Counted from the stretch's first letter, positions 7,625 through 17,544 are shown. The stretch: 64,000 nucleotides of DNA from Spartinivicinus marinus (GCF_026309355.1 NZ_JAPJZK010000001.1:5166501-5230500), one strand, 5' to 3'. The notes: generated by a model from the sequence alone, not told the origin. Translations and numbers: made by a program.

Positions 7625-9952
7625 ATGAAAAGTATTCGCATGAAATTAACACTCATAATCATGAGTGTTACTTTAATTCCCCTCATCGTGTTAGCCTCTA
7701 TATTAGGTTTTCAAAGTTATCAGTCTGCGCGTCATGCATTGGAGGTCCAGGCTCACGGGCAATTGGTTTCTATTAGGGAAATAAAGAAACAACAGATTGA
7801 ACGGTATTTTGGTACCATCCGTAATCAAGTGCTGAGTTTTGCTAATGATCGGATGATTATTGATGCAATGGCGGAGTTTAAAACGGCCTTTGCCAATTAC
7901 CGTAGTGAGGTTGGAGAGTTAGAGATTAATAAACTTAAATCTGAACTCAAGCAGTATTATGATGGTGACTATAATAACCAATATGCAAGCCGAAATAGTG
8001 GTACAAAAAAAGAAATTGGCAGTTTATTTAATCAATTAGATGATGATTCTATAGCATTACAACATGCTTTTATTAAAGCAAATCCAAACCCCCTAGGCGA
8101 GAAGGATAGCTTGATTAAGCTGGATGGAAATACTAACTATGCAACAGCTCATGCTAAATACCATCCTCATATTCGTGAATTTCTCCAGCGTTTTGAATAT
8201 TACGATATTTTTTTAGTAGACTCAGAGACAGGCGATATTGTTTATTCTGTTTTTAAAGAATTAGATTACACCACTTCTCTTAAAAGTGGGCCTTATGCTA
8301 ATTCAGGTATAGGAGAAGCATTTAAAGGTGTAGTTAATACCAGTGATCGAAAAGTGCATTTAACGGACTTTGCCAGTTATACACCCTCTTATGAAGATCC
8401 TGCATCATTTATTGCGACTTCTATTTATGATCAAGGTAAAAAGCTGGGCGTGTTAATTTTTCAGATGCCCATTGATCGCATTAATTTAATTATGACCCAT
8501 GAAAAACATTGGAAGGAAACAGGATTGGGAAACTCAGGGGAAACCTATTTAGTAGGTGCTGATTATACCATGCGGAGTATGAGTCGGTTTTTAATTGAGG
8601 ATGCAAAAGGCTATGAAGCTGCGCTGGTCGCGGCAAAAATCGACCGTAAAATTATTGATACTATTTTATCCAAGGGAACAACCATAGGGCTGCAACCGGT
8701 AAAAACAGTAGGCACCCAAGCGGCGATTGCTGGCAAAAAAGATTTTCAAATTTTTCCTGATTATCGCAATGTACCTGTATTGTCTGCTTATAGCCCTTTA
8801 GCCATAGAGGGGTTGAACTGGGCAATCATGAGTGAAATTGATGAAGAGGAGGCCTTTGAACAGGCCGATGAATTACAGGTTTTTATTACTCAAGTCAGTA
8901 TTGGTGTGGTAGTGGTGTTTTTTATCCTTGCCTATTTGTTGAGTATGGTGGTTTCTAAATTATTCACTTACCCCATTACTAAGTTAGAAGATAATATTTT
9001 ATCTATTCAACAAGACGCGGATTTAACCAAACAAATAAAACTGGATGTTAAGGATGAGGTGGGCCGAATTGCCAGTGCTATTAACGGTATGTTGAGTAAG
9101 TTTAATCATACGGTAAAACATATTACTGATGCAGTGGTGGACTTGCAGCAGTCGGCTAATAAAATGGCTAGCTTAAGTGCAAGTACTGCTGATGGCGTTA
9201 TGCAACAGCAGTCTGAATCACAACAAGTGGCAACTGCTTCAACAGAGATGAATGCTACTGCACAAACGGTTGCATCCAATGCGGCTTCAGCAGCGCAATC
9301 AACGGATCGGGCAAACTTGTTGAGTGAAGAGGGTATTCAAATTGCCAACGAAACTAACGTGTCTTCTGAAGCACTGGTTAAGGAAGTATCGGAAACAGCC
9401 AGTACTATGGAACGAGTAGAGGCAGATAGCGATAAAGTCGGTTCTGTGTTGGATGTGATTCGTAGTATCGCAGAGCAAACCAATCTTCTGGCATTAAATG
9501 CGGCTATTGAGGCTGCTCGTGCAGGTGAGCAGGGGCGTGGCTTTGCGGTGGTTGCTGATGAAGTCAGAACCTTAGCCCAGCGTACTCAGGATGCAACCCA
9601 AGAAATTCAGCAAATGATAGAAAGTTTACAAACAGGCTCTCGTGAGGCAGTGGCAATGATGAATCGTTCTGTTGAGCGAGCAACAGGCAATAAAAGTCAG
9701 GTTGAACGGCTGAGTGAAGCTTTAAGTGAAATTAGTAACTCTGTTTCAGAAATTAATGAAATGAATACTCAAATGGCGGCGGCGGCAGAAGAACAGCAAA
9801 TGGTAGCCGATGGTATTAATAGCAGTATTGTCCGAATTAATGACATTTCTTCGAGTACTGCAAGTGATGCACAAAGTAGCTTAGATACAGGACAGCATGT
9901 AGAGCGATTAGCCAAACGCCTGGAGTCGTTGGTTAGTGAATTTAAAGTGTAA
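7625..9952 (+). CDS. Methyl-accepting chemotaxis protein
   Basis: 775 residues. Membrane segments are at about 7-29 and 415-440. The roughly 385 periplasmic residues between them fit a double Cache-type sensor, and [14 protein letters not shown] (about 307-320) is typical of such receptors. A HAMP domain follows (about 440-495), then a long cytoplasmic coiled coil. The hairpin tip that contacts CheA/CheW is near 617 ([20 protein letters not shown]). The C-terminus lacks an NWETF-like CheR/CheB tether. The ligand cannot be read from sequence. It stands alone, with no chemotaxis kinase genes beside it. Confidence 0.95.
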   Translation: MKSIRMKLTLIIMSVTLIPLIVLASILGFQSYQSARHALEVQAHGQLVSIREIKKQQIERYFGTIRNQVLSFANDRMIIDAMAEFKTAFANYRSEVGELEINKLKSELKQYYDGDYNNQYASRNSGTKKEIGSLFNQLDDDSIALQHAFIKANPNPLGEKDSLIKLDGNTNYATAHAKYHPHIREFLQRFEYYDIFLVDSETGDIVYSVFKELDYTTSLKSGPYANSGIGEAFKGVVNTSDRKVHLTDFASYTPSYEDPASFIATSIYDQGKKLGVLIFQMPIDRINLIMTHEKHWKETGLGNSGETYLVGADYTMRSMSRFLIEDAKGYEAALVAAKIDRKIIDTILSKGTTIGLQPVKTVGTQAAIAGKKDFQIFPDYRNVPVLSAYSPLAIEGLNWAIMSEIDEEEAFEQADELQVFITQVSIGVVVVFFILAYLLSMVVSKLFTYPITKLEDNILSIQQDADLTKQIKLDVKDEVGRIASAINGMLSKFNHTVKHITDAVVDLQQSANKMASLSASTADGVMQQQSESQQVATASTEMNATAQTVASNAASAAQSTDRANLLSEEGIQIANETNVSSEALVKEVSETASTMERVEADSDKVGSVLDVIRSIAEQTNLLALNAAIEAARAGEQGRGFAVVADEVRTLAQRTQDATQEIQQMIESLQTGSREAVAMMNRSVERATGNKSQVERLSEALSEISNSVSEINEMNTQMAAAAEEQQMVADGINSSIVRINDISSSTASDAQSSLDTGQHVERLAKRLESLVSEFKV

Positions 9953-10354
9953 AACAACTGCAATAAAATAGACGTTTTATTAGGCTCAGTATGTAGTCAC
10001 TGTGTAAAAGTTATTTTTGTAGCAGGTGGTATTTTCTGTGTAGCAAACACAAAAACAGCTTTTCTCGCATGTTTTTTTACTGGCATAATGTACCTATATT
10101 AAACAAGCTGTACAGTTAGTGAATAAGGGATAAAATAAGGGAAAACTGTTGCTTTATGTTGGTACATGGACTATGAGGCCTCCCTTTTGTAAAAATCGGA
10201 AGAATAACTACTTCTAAGGACTTTCCATAATCACTCAATTAAATATTTCATTATTTTTGATCTGTTTCATAAACTGAAGAATTATGCCCGGAAAAAAGAC
10301 GTGGCATCAGTAAAATGCTTTCACTGATGTAACTAACCAGGGTGATTTTTCACA
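9953..10354. other. Intergenic region with one small hairpin
   Basis: About 400 bp. CATCAGT (near 10306) pairs with ACTGATG (near 10325), just upstream of the L,D-transpeptidase gene, and could affect its translation. No coding frame or terminator with a T-run was found. Confidence 0.35.
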
Positions 10355-11410
10355 ATGCAAAGCGTAAGCATTGTTTGTCAACAAGTGAAACATATTAATC
10401 GCTTGATCATACCAATCAGGGTCTGGATTGGTCGGTTAAAAAGCATTGGGCGCTTCAAAGCCTGGCGGCGAGCTATGACTGCCTGGTGGTTGATACTATT
10501 GCCCCAGCTCGGTGCCTGCCTGACTTTTCCTTTACCTGAAAATGGTGATGACGTTGTAGGTGATCAGCGAATTATTAGAACGACTTATACTGATACATTT
10601 GCTGATTTAGCCTTAAAAGAAGGAGTGGGCTTTTTAGCATTAATAGCAGCTAATCCTAAAGTGGATGCTTGGGTTCCTGGCGATGGAACGGAAGTCGTGT
10701 TACCAACACAAATGATTTTGCCGCCAGGCCCACGTAAAGGAATAGTCATTAACCTGGCAGAACTCCGGCTTTACTATTATCCGCCGAATGATCCAGTCGT
10801 GATGGTTTACCCTATTGGAATTGGGCGTAAGGGTTGGGAAACACCACTAGGTAAAACGAGGATTACCCAGAAAAAACCTAACCCCTCCTGGCGACCTCCT
10901 GAGTCAATTCGTCAAGAGCGGGCAATGAAAGGAGAGTTTTTGCCTGATGTCATTCCACCAGGCCCGAATAACCCTTTAGGCAAATTTGCTTTGCGATTGG
11001 GATTTCGTGGTAGTTATTTAATCCATGGGACCAACTTGGATTTTGGTGTGGGGATGCGGGTAAGCCATGGCTGTATCCGACTGTTTCCTGATGATATTGA
11101 AGAGTTATTTTACTGGGTCGACCGAGGTGCGCCTGTTAGGGTGATGCATGAGCCTTATAAAATTGGCAAGCTAAATGGTGAATTTTATGTGGAAGCCCAC
11201 GAGCCTCTGTCTGAAAAAAAACAGCATCATCAAGCAGCACCCTATCGCGCCTTGGAAAGCTGGTTTGAAGTGATTGATGAGCAAAAGGCAACGGTTGATC
11301 AGCGAAAGATTTTAGATGTTCTCACTGAGCAACAAGGTATGCCAGTGAAAGTATCTGCTGACTTAAAGACATCTGCTACAAAAGTAAACCACGTACCACC
11401 TCTTCCTTAA
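10355..11410 (+). CDS. L,D-transpeptidase (YkuD domain)
   Basis: 351 residues from ATG 10355. A second in-frame ATG at 10475 would give a more usual signal peptide (MTAWWLILLPQLGAC) and could be the true start. A LysM-like segment lies at about 75-125 and the YkuD catalytic domain at about 130-270. The active-site motif HGTN is followed by SHGCIRL, with the nucleophile Cys at about 239. Such periplasmic enzymes make 3-3 peptidoglycan crosslinks or attach Braun-type lipoprotein to peptidoglycan. The next gene, convergent at 11726-11944, is just such a lipoprotein, which favours the anchoring role. Confidence 0.9.
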   Translation: MQSVSIVCQQVKHINRLIIPIRVWIGRLKSIGRFKAWRRAMTAWWLILLPQLGACLTFPLPENGDDVVGDQRIIRTTYTDTFADLALKEGVGFLALIAANPKVDAWVPGDGTEVVLPTQMILPPGPRKGIVINLAELRLYYYPPNDPVVMVYPIGIGRKGWETPLGKTRITQKKPNPSWRPPESIRQERAMKGEFLPDVIPPGPNNPLGKFALRLGFRGSYLIHGTNLDFGVGMRVSHGCIRLFPDDIEELFYWVDRGAPVRVMHEPYKIGKLNGEFYVEAHEPLSEKKQHHQAAPYRALESWFEVIDEQKATVDQRKILDVLTEQQGMPVKVSADLKTSATKVNHVPPLP

Positions 11411-11675
11411 AGACTTTCCTGGGTACTCTAAAGCACCTCATCGTAGGTGCTCTTATCTTTTCTCTTTCTTGTGTGCCTCTATTAATAATCTATGAGGGGT
11501 ACAGCCTTTCATTTTTTATTGGCTCTCTTGAACATTTTCCTGAACGTATTATTACGGTTGAGCTGAAATAGGCTTGGGCAAGTTTTAGCTAGATGAGAAT
11601 GTTGCTTGCTGGTGTAAGCAGGAGAAATTCTGCCTATAAGGCTGTCAGATGATAATGGCGTGGTTTCTGGAAGGG

Positions 11676-11705
11676 TTTTAAGGCTACCTACTGGTAGCCT
11701 TAAAA
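11676..11705. terminator. Bidirectional hairpin terminator
   Basis: TTTTAAGGCTACC (11676-11688) pairs perfectly with GGTAGCCTTAAAA (11693-11705) across a TACT loop, giving an A-tract/T-tract stem usable in both directions. It lies 21 bp past the stop of the minus-strand lipoprotein gene. Confidence 0.8.
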
Positions 11706-11725
11706 GTATCACTAACGGGTGCTGA

Positions 11726-11944
11726 TTACTTGCTGTAGTGAGAACGATTCATACGATCTAATTTCTCTAAAATCTGATCAGCTTTAGCGTCAGCACTGTT
11801 TGCAGTTGCCTCAACACGACCTAAGCGATCTTTCACGTCAGCAAGATCAGCTTCGATAGCATCAACACGACTGCTAGAAGCACAACCAGTCATAATGGCC
11901 ATTGTTGTGACAACTAGAGCTGCCTTTAACATTTTAGTGTGCAT
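11726..11944 (-). CDS. Lpp/OprI-like major outer-membrane lipoprotein
   Basis: 72 residues. The signal peptide ends in lipobox MTGC, so Cys21 would be lipidated. The mature part is a short, charged heptad helix (IEADLADVKDRLGRVEATAN) of the kind that trimerises in Lpp. The final residue is lysine (RSHYSK), the position through which Escherichia coli Lpp is linked to peptidoglycan by L,D-transpeptidases. The length and composition resemble Pseudomonas OprI. It has an AAGGGG ribosome binding site, an unusually structured leader and a strong terminator, consistent with high expression. Confidence 0.88.
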   Translation of the reverse strand: MHTKMLKAALVVTTMAIMTGCASSSRVDAIEADLADVKDRLGRVEATANSADAKADQILEKLDRMNRSHYSK

Positions 11945-12375
11945 TTTATGCCCCTTATTCTCGTTGAGTTAAGGTAAATGGATACGATCAAATCCTTGGG
12001 TATTAATGACTGGTGCCTAAGCACCGACCATGCCTGACGCCCCCGTTAGGCATACAGCTTTTGACCACAAGGTTAAAAGCCACTCAACAACTCAGTATGG
12101 ACGACAATTAGCATTGCGCAAATTCCAACTAAGCGCCAAGCTCAAGCTTAGGATTTGAGAAGCGCTAGGATAATTAATTTGCCCCGTTTGAAAAGCCAAG
12201 CTTTAGGCATTTTTGAAAAAAAATGATGATGAAACACTGTTTTAAATATCGATCAGTAGAATATCTGAGGTCGAATTTTGACCAAATTTATTTGGGCGTA
12301 GTTATTTTTTATTATGCTGAGTAAGCATTCTATAATTTCCTAGAAAATGACAACGAGTGTAGTCATTTTCTAATA
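11945..12375. other. Structured leader and promoter region of the Lpp-like gene
   Basis: 430 bp without genes. On the minus strand, close upstream of the lipoprotein start, are the hairpins GGTGC/GCACC (12010-12024) and GCCTAAC/GTCAGGC-type pairing (12030-12055). They may stabilise the abundant mRNA. A precise promoter could not be chosen. Confidence 0.35.
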
Positions 12376-12975
12376 CTAATGTTGTGCTTTGTCAGCATGA
12401 ATAATAAGACTGAATCGGTCTAAAATCGTATTAAATAAATCCCCTCTGTCTAGTGCTGAGAGTTCTTGCATACTGGCAATGTCTGCTCGATGCAGGTGTA
12501 GGTAGGGGGCTGTAGTTTTGAAGGCTTGCAAATCACCCTTCAGGATTATAGGAAGAAATGGTGCACCAGTATTTTCCATAAAGGTTTGATTAAGAAACTC
12601 AATACCTTTGGTAAGAGAAAAGTGTTTTAAACATTCATCTTTATGAATGGGTATGCCTAGGTAATATCCATTACGATGTAAGTACTTCCCTGAATACAAA
12701 ATGATACCTGTATTTTTAATACTGTTCGGTGTAATGAATTGATAGGTATTGTCATAAGCACAAGGGGTTGGCTCAATGATGAGACGACCACCATCATCAA
12801 CAGACTCAACATTAAAGTGACTGTAGAGTTTGTGGCTTGCTGGGCTGTAAATACAAAAGCTATGTGAGATTTGTAGGAAAAAATCACTGGCTAACTGGCT
12901 GTTAGCTAAGTGAGATAAATCCCACATAAGGTCTGGATTATAGGTCGACTCTTGTCGTAATTGTGCTGCCATCAT
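12376..12975 (-). CDS. Hypothetical cytoplasmic protein
   Basis: 199 residues, starting MMAAQLRQESTYNPDLMWDL. No signal peptide, membrane segment or known motif is seen. The middle contains IPIHKDECLKHFSLTKGIEF, and the end is rich in Leu and His. It is monocistronic on the minus strand between the Lpp-like gene and the NRDE/DinB pair. It reads as a folded globular protein with ordinary composition, so it is probably real. I do not recognise the family. Confidence 0.6.
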   Translation of the reverse strand: MMAAQLRQESTYNPDLMWDLSHLANSQLASDFFLQISHSFCIYSPASHKLYSHFNVESVDDGGRLIIEPTPCAYDNTYQFITPNSIKNTGIILYSGKYLHRNGYYLGIPIHKDECLKHFSLTKGIEFLNQTFMENTGAPFLPIILKGDLQAFKTTAPYLHLHRADIASMQELSALDRGDLFNTILDRFSLIIHADKAQH

Positions 12976-13095
12976 AATTTAAATTTACACGTCAGAAAAA
13001 TGCATTTCTAAAGTAACACTACTCTGACTAATTATAGTTCATAGTTTCAAATTATGATTACTTTCTCGTCATAAAATTGTAGTGTTTTGTATACC

Positions 13096-13893
13096 TTACG
13101 CATTGGGAATATCAGCAACCTGGCATTTTAGTTGAAATCGTTGCGGCTCATGGGGTTGGCAGGGAGAATCAGGGTAATAGTCAAACTCAGTTTGCTGCTG
13201 ATTGATTTTGATATGGCTAAAACTAACGGTTTGGGCATCTTCTCGATGCATACAAATGGAATAGGCCGATGCGCTGGGTTGATGACTCCGGTGTAATTGT
13301 AATAAATCTCTAGTGGTTAATGGGGATGACTTACTTTGAATAGGAGTTGGGGTGCCTGAAGCATACCCTAGTGCTTTATAGCAAGCATGGCGGTTAGCTA
13401 AAACGGCTTGGGTGGCAACGGAAGACGAACTAAAAAAGGGTTGTTTAGGCTGCTGTTGCTGAAGGGTTTGGTTATCCCAGTCGAACTGATGAACTAGCAG
13501 TTGTTTTAGTTGCTTGTTACTGTGCCAGGTAGGAGTAAAAATAAATAAGCTAAAAGGGCGATATAAATTGTAATCAAGTTGCCTTAACCAGAGTTGTTGT
13601 GCTTGCCAATTAGTAAAGCTGGCTAATTGATGAACCAACAGGCCACGGCTTTGCTGTTCTGATGATATTTCCCCTATATCTGCCTGATAGAGGTTGAGTA
13701 GTGCGATAACTTGTCCATACTCCGTTGTTGCTAGCCAGCTACCCCCTCCTACAGGATCAATGGGCATTAAGCTAAGGGTGGGGGAGTGATTAACGAGCTG
13801 AGGGGGCAGTGCGGCAACACGACTTTTTTGTTCGTCTCGATTAAAAAAAACTTCGTAGTGGTCGTTATGAACTAGCCAACTTATTGTGCACAT
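13096..13893 (-). CDS. NRDE (TANGO2-like) family protein
   Basis: 265 residues. The N-terminus MCTISWLVHNDHYEVFFNRDE carries the defining Cys2 and the NRDE motif, here at about 17-20. PIDPVGGGSWLATTEYGQV is the second conserved block. The fold is of the Ntn-hydrolase type, with Cys2 as a possible nucleophile. Eukaryotic TANGO2 is tied to heme and lipid handling, while bacterial members are poorly characterised. It starts 5 bp after the DinB-like gene, so the two are almost certainly cotranscribed. Confidence 0.85.
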   Translation of the reverse strand: MCTISWLVHNDHYEVFFNRDEQKSRVAALPPQLVNHSPTLSLMPIDPVGGGSWLATTEYGQVIALLNLYQADIGEISSEQQSRGLLVHQLASFTNWQAQQLWLRQLDYNLYRPFSLFIFTPTWHSNKQLKQLLVHQFDWDNQTLQQQQPKQPFFSSSSVATQAVLANRHACYKALGYASGTPTPIQSKSSPLTTRDLLQLHRSHQPSASAYSICMHREDAQTVSFSHIKINQQQTEFDYYPDSPCQPHEPQRFQLKCQVADIPNA

Positions 13894-13898
13894 TGAAT

Positions 13899-14411
13899 TT
13901 ACAACTTTCGCAACGGCTGTTGCTGATATTCTAAAGTAGCAGGGGCTACACCAAAAGCCTCGTCAACAGGAATTTTTTTTAGCTTCAGAATAACGCTGAT
14001 TAACGCGTAATGATGCACCGCGTGACTGGCACTGAATAAGAGCTCTCGTTGAAAACTGGTTGCGCAGCTGATCGGAGAGGGGTTATCAACAACCAAACTA
14101 CGTAAAGTCATAGACTGATTTTCTAAATCCAATAAGCGATTGAGCCATTCTTGCAGGCAAACAATCTGTGTTAAGGCTGCAGCTGGATTAGATTCAATCT
14201 CAGTACCTCGTTTGCGTTGATCATAATCCAGCACGCTGCCTGGCTCCCAGTGTTGTAAGTGAGCGTAGTGATCAAGTACATGACGAATATGCTGACCAAT
14301 GGAGCTGTTTAAGGGGGCTATTGGGGTTTGGTAGTCATCAATGGACAACTGTTGGATTAGGCTAAATGCCTGGTTTAATACGGCAAGACTACCTTGAATT
14401 GTTGCCTTCAT
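13899..14411 (-). CDS. DinB-family four-helix protein
   Basis: 170 residues. The two histidine-rich helices IGQHIRHVLDHYAHL (about 37-51) and SHAVHHYALISVIL (about 130-143) supply the three metal-binding histidines of DinB/YfiT-like proteins. Such proteins often act as metal-dependent thiol transferases, but the substrate is unknown. It heads a two-gene unit with the NRDE protein, five bases apart. The ribosome binding site AGGAG lies a few bases before ATG 14411. Confidence 0.75.
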   Translation of the reverse strand: MKATIQGSLAVLNQAFSLIQQLSIDDYQTPIAPLNSSIGQHIRHVLDHYAHLQHWEPGSVLDYDQRKRGTEIESNPAAALTQIVCLQEWLNRLLDLENQSMTLRSLVVDNPSPISCATSFQRELLFSASHAVHHYALISVILKLKKIPVDEAFGVAPATLEYQQQPLRKL

Positions 14412-14439
14412 AGCACTCCTTGAGACAGTTTAGTGTTGC

Positions 14440-14569
14440 TATACCCTTCGCGAATGACTTTTAGGGTTTGTTGTCGTCGCTCTTCACCCCAAGCATTTAT
14501 AAAAAAACATAAACTCATGGTGCTTCATTGTTCGACGGTCGCCCCTAAAAGCCATTCGCTTTGGCTATA
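14440..14569. repeat. Dispersed intergenic repeat, family B, copy 2
   Basis: The ends TATACCCTTCGCGAATGACT (from 14440) and the reverse complement of the right end (TATAGCCAAAGCGAATGGCT) match at most positions and continue into a shared TTTTAGGG. The 130-bp unit is thus an imperfect palindrome. Its left half matches the repeat at 1066-1170. It is non-coding. Confidence 0.6.
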
Positions 14570-15079
14570 AAAAGTTATTGCTTCACATCTTGCTATTAAC
14601 AAAATGTGTATTAAAAAATTAAAATAGTAGTGTTGTTGCTTCTCAAGGTTATTAATCAGAATAGTGTCTGGTTAATTTGATGATCAGCTTAGTATTGTCC
14701 GCCAACTTACCTACTGAGACCTAAAAATGAATCAAAATATTTCAACTCACTATGCATTTTATATAGGCTGCTAATGGTTCATGCGTAAAAAAGTAGTTAC
14801 CTTATTTTGTGTGTGCATCACTCTAGTCTAGCTTTATTTAGCACTTCCAACGAGAACGTCAGCCAAGAAATGCTGTGGTTATAGCTAAAATTGCATATAA
14901 TAACTCACTACTTTCATAACTCTGTGAAATAATTTGCATATTAGTTTGGTCTGTATAACTAGTGAGGCATTTGTAACCGCTGTGGGTAATTCACTTCTTA
15001 TGCATTTGAGGTTACTACTCATAGACAGATTTAAAGTGAATATCTATTGTTGGCACAGGCAATTTGAAGGTTTGTTTCC
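14570..15079. other. Gene-free upstream region of the DedA operon
   Basis: About 510 bp, AT-rich. No coding frame longer than chance, no RNA gene and no strong hairpin was seen. It should include promoters for the divergent DinB-like and DedA units. Confidence 0.4.
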
Positions 15080-15652
15080 ATGCTAGAAACACTATTAGCT
15101 ATCTCTCAGCAGCCGCTAACACTTGCTATTTTGCTCGTGCTGATCAGTTATTTACTAGAAGATGTAGCAATTATTTTAGCGGCGTTGTTAGCACTGGATG
15201 GCTATCTTCCTATCAGTTGGGGAATGACGGCTGCATTTATTGGGATCTGGAGTGGTGACTTAGGCTTATATGGACTAGGGCGTTTAGCCCGTCGTTATCA
15301 ATGGGCACAACGGTATGTTGCAAGCCGCCCGAGAGTGAAGCAGTTTGGCAGTTGGTTGGCTGATCAGCTATTAGTAAAAATTTTAATTTGTCGTTTATTG
15401 CCTGGATTACGTTTTCCTGGCTATGTGGCTTGTGGGTTGTATCAATTATCATTGGCAACCTTTTGTCTGGCAATTTCACTGGCTACCTTGGCATGGACGG
15501 TATTGATATTTGCTGGCTTTTATTTATTTGGTGAATTATTTGAAGGCTGGTTTGAGCACGCAAAGTGGGGGCTGATTCCAATCGCACTACTATTAATTTG
15601 GTGGTCGCGCCGGAAATCCCAACAAACGATGATTAAGGAGCTGGTTTCGTGA
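15080..15652 (+). CDS. DedA/VTT-family membrane protein
   Basis: 190 residues with about five hydrophobic segments. The VTT-type core is visible in SGDLGLYGLGRLARR and in the arginine-containing motif CRLLPGLRFPGYVACG (about 116-131). DedA proteins are inner-membrane proteins linked to lipid-carrier recycling or lipid scrambling, membrane potential and envelope stress. GAAGG lies upstream of ATG 15080. The stop overlaps the start of the ATP-grasp gene by four bases (GTGA), so the two are translationally coupled. The coupling hints that the membrane protein and the ligase act on the same substrate. Confidence 0.85.
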   Translation: MLETLLAISQQPLTLAILLVLISYLLEDVAIILAALLALDGYLPISWGMTAAFIGIWSGDLGLYGLGRLARRYQWAQRYVASRPRVKQFGSWLADQLLVKILICRLLPGLRFPGYVACGLYQLSLATFCLAISLATLAWTVLIFAGFYLFGELFEGWFEHAKWGLIPIALLLIWWSRRKSQQTMIKELVS

Positions 15653-16812
15653 CGAATGCGCCGGTTTATGAAAATGCCCTGATTGAACAGGCTGTGAACC
15701 CTACCTTTTCGAATCGACCTGTGCATCCTGGGATGCCTCCCTTAGATTTATCAGGCAAAGCGACATCATTTTTTGAGTTTTGGCCTACTCAGCTGGTTTA
15801 TTTACCGGTAGTGGTACAATGGTTGTTATTAGCCGCTCGGTACCGTTCGGTGAATTTACCACTCATTGCCAATCCAAAAATTCCATTGGGTGGTATGGTA
15901 GGTGAGGCGAAAAGTGATGTATTTAAATTAGCTAAAGGGGAAGCGAAACCATTTATTGCGCCAGCTGTTTCTAGCATCATCGATAAAGAAATAGCCACGA
16001 GTGAGCAGGCAGCACAGATAGTTGACATGTTGGCTGATCAAGGAATGCCATTTCCATTAATTGCCAAACCGGATATTGGCTGTCGAGGCGTTGGAGTGAG
16101 AATTGTCAGGAACCAACAACAGTTAGCGGATTATATAGAGGGCTTTCCCAACCAAGCTAGCTTAATTTTACAAGAACTTGTGCCTTATGAAGCTGAAGCT
16201 GGCATATTTTATATCCGTTATCCAGGCGAAGAAAAAGGGCAGATTTTTTCTATTACCTTAAAATATGCACCTTATGTTTTTGGGAATGGCACGGATAATT
16301 TACGCACGCTAATTGAATCGGACCCGCGTGCGGGTAAAATTGCTCATCTTTATTTGACTCGACATCAACAGCATCTTGATAAAATATTACCTAAGGGGCA
16401 ACCATTTCGTTTAGCATTTGCTGGAAGTCATAGTCGTGGCTCAATTTTTCGGGATGGTAAACAGTTAATTACCCCTGAGTTAACGACCAAACTGGATGAA
16501 ATAACCAAGGATATTGATGAGTTTTATTATGGTCGGCTTGACGTACGCTTCAAAGATGCTGAGTTACTTAAGCAAGGCCGTGATTTTAAGATTGTGGAAA
16601 TTAATGGTGCCAGTAGTGAGGCAACCCATATCTGGGACCGTAGCGCTAGCTTAAAGGATGTCTATAAAGCCCTTTTTTATCAGTATAAAACCCTGTTTAA
16701 AATAGGCGCGATTAATCGGCAACGAGGCTTTAAAACGCCAAGCCTGAAAGCTTTATGGCAAGCTTATAAAAAAGAAAAAATGCTGGTAGCTAATTATCCA
16801 GCAACTGAATAA
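15649..16812 (+). CDS. ATP-grasp ligase, D-Ala-D-Ala-ligase-like
   Basis: 387 residues from GTG 15649, overlapping the DedA stop codon. The ATP-grasp fold is visible: PLIAKPDIGCRGVGVRIV (about 130-147, ATP-lysine and glycine loop), LILQELVPYEAEAGIFYIR (hinge and metal region) and FKIVEINGASSEATHIWD (about 323-340, the Glu/Asn magnesium ligands). The first 70 residues include an aromatic hydrophobic stretch that may touch the membrane. The substrate is unknown; a carboxylate-amine ligation is expected. The tight link to DedA suggests modification of an envelope or lipid substrate. Confidence 0.8.
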   Translation: MTNAPVYENALIEQAVNPTFSNRPVHPGMPPLDLSGKATSFFEFWPTQLVYLPVVVQWLLLAARYRSVNLPLIANPKIPLGGMVGEAKSDVFKLAKGEAKPFIAPAVSSIIDKEIATSEQAAQIVDMLADQGMPFPLIAKPDIGCRGVGVRIVRNQQQLADYIEGFPNQASLILQELVPYEAEAGIFYIRYPGEEKGQIFSITLKYAPYVFGNGTDNLRTLIESDPRAGKIAHLYLTRHQQHLDKILPKGQPFRLAFAGSHSRGSIFRDGKQLITPELTTKLDEITKDIDEFYYGRLDVRFKDAELLKQGRDFKIVEINGASSEATHIWDRSASLKDVYKALFYQYKTLFKIGAINRQRGFKTPSLKALWQAYKKEKMLVANYPATE

Positions 16813-16972
16813 TTATTCTTTTCAGACATGAGCTATTTTTAGGTATAAAAATTACTAGGTATGTACTCACAGCGAAGGATAACTTAGGCGAGGCCATCGA
16901 GTGATGAGGCCCTAGGGGTATAAAAATCATTCGCGAAGTGTAGGTTTTATCAACGTAAAGAGAGGTAACGAC

Positions 16973-17413
16973 ATGAAACGATGGCTAGTAGTGCTTTTTA
17001 GCTTATGGATTAATTCTGCACTGGCAGGGGATGCTATTTACACTGGATTTTTTAGTAATAAAGCGGTAAGCGGCTATGATACAGTGGCTTATTTCACCCA
17101 AGGAAAACCAGTAAAAGGTAAAAGTCAGTATAAGTATACCTATCAAGGTGCAGATTGGTTTTTTGCTAGTCAGGAACATCTTGATTTATTTAAACAAAGC
17201 CCAGAAAAATATGCTCCCCAATATGGTGGATTTTGTGCGTGGGCAGTAGCAGCAAAAAATTCACGAGCTTCTGCTGATCCTAAAAACTGGAAAATTGTAG
17301 ATGGTAAGCTGTATCTGAACTACGATGATGATGTACAACAGAAGTGGCTGAAAGATATCCCAGGTTTTGTTGTCAAAGGCGATAAAAACTGGCCTAAACT
17401 ACTTGCAGAATAA
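16973..17413 (+). CDS. Secreted YHS-domain protein
   Basis: 146 residues. A cleavable signal peptide ends near SALAGD (residue 19). The YHS domain follows: VSGYDTVAYFTQGKPVKGK, then FASQEHLDLFKQSPEKYAPQ and YGGFCAWAV, with one cysteine. YHS domains are associated with metal binding or copper/heme enzymes, and periplasmic stand-alone versions are common in marine Proteobacteria. An AGAGAGG ribosome binding site precedes ATG 16973. It is monocistronic. The exact function is unknown. Confidence 0.8.
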   Translation: MKRWLVVLFSLWINSALAGDAIYTGFFSNKAVSGYDTVAYFTQGKPVKGKSQYKYTYQGADWFFASQEHLDLFKQSPEKYAPQYGGFCAWAVAAKNSRASADPKNWKIVDGKLYLNYDDDVQQKWLKDIPGFVVKGDKNWPKLLAE

Positions 17414-17514
17414 AATTACCCTTCGAGCAGACATCAACAGGCTTGAGCTCGGATATTAAAGATCATTGATATTTGATGAACTATTCGAGCTAGCACCAAA
17501 ATTTATTAATTCAC

Positions 17515-17544
17515 ACCATGGTTAAGTGATACCTTAACCATGGT
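17515..17544. terminator. Perfect 12-bp inverted repeat
   Basis: ACCATGGTTAAG (17515-17526) pairs with CTTAACCATGGT (17533-17544) across TGATAC. There is no T-run, so it could be a factor-binding dyad rather than a terminator of the YHS gene. Confidence 0.35.

Noticed and set aside
11509-11712. 67-codon minus-strand frame between the L,D-transpeptidase and the Lpp-like gene
   Set aside because: It overlaps the terminator hairpin, has no ribosome binding site and no protein-like composition.
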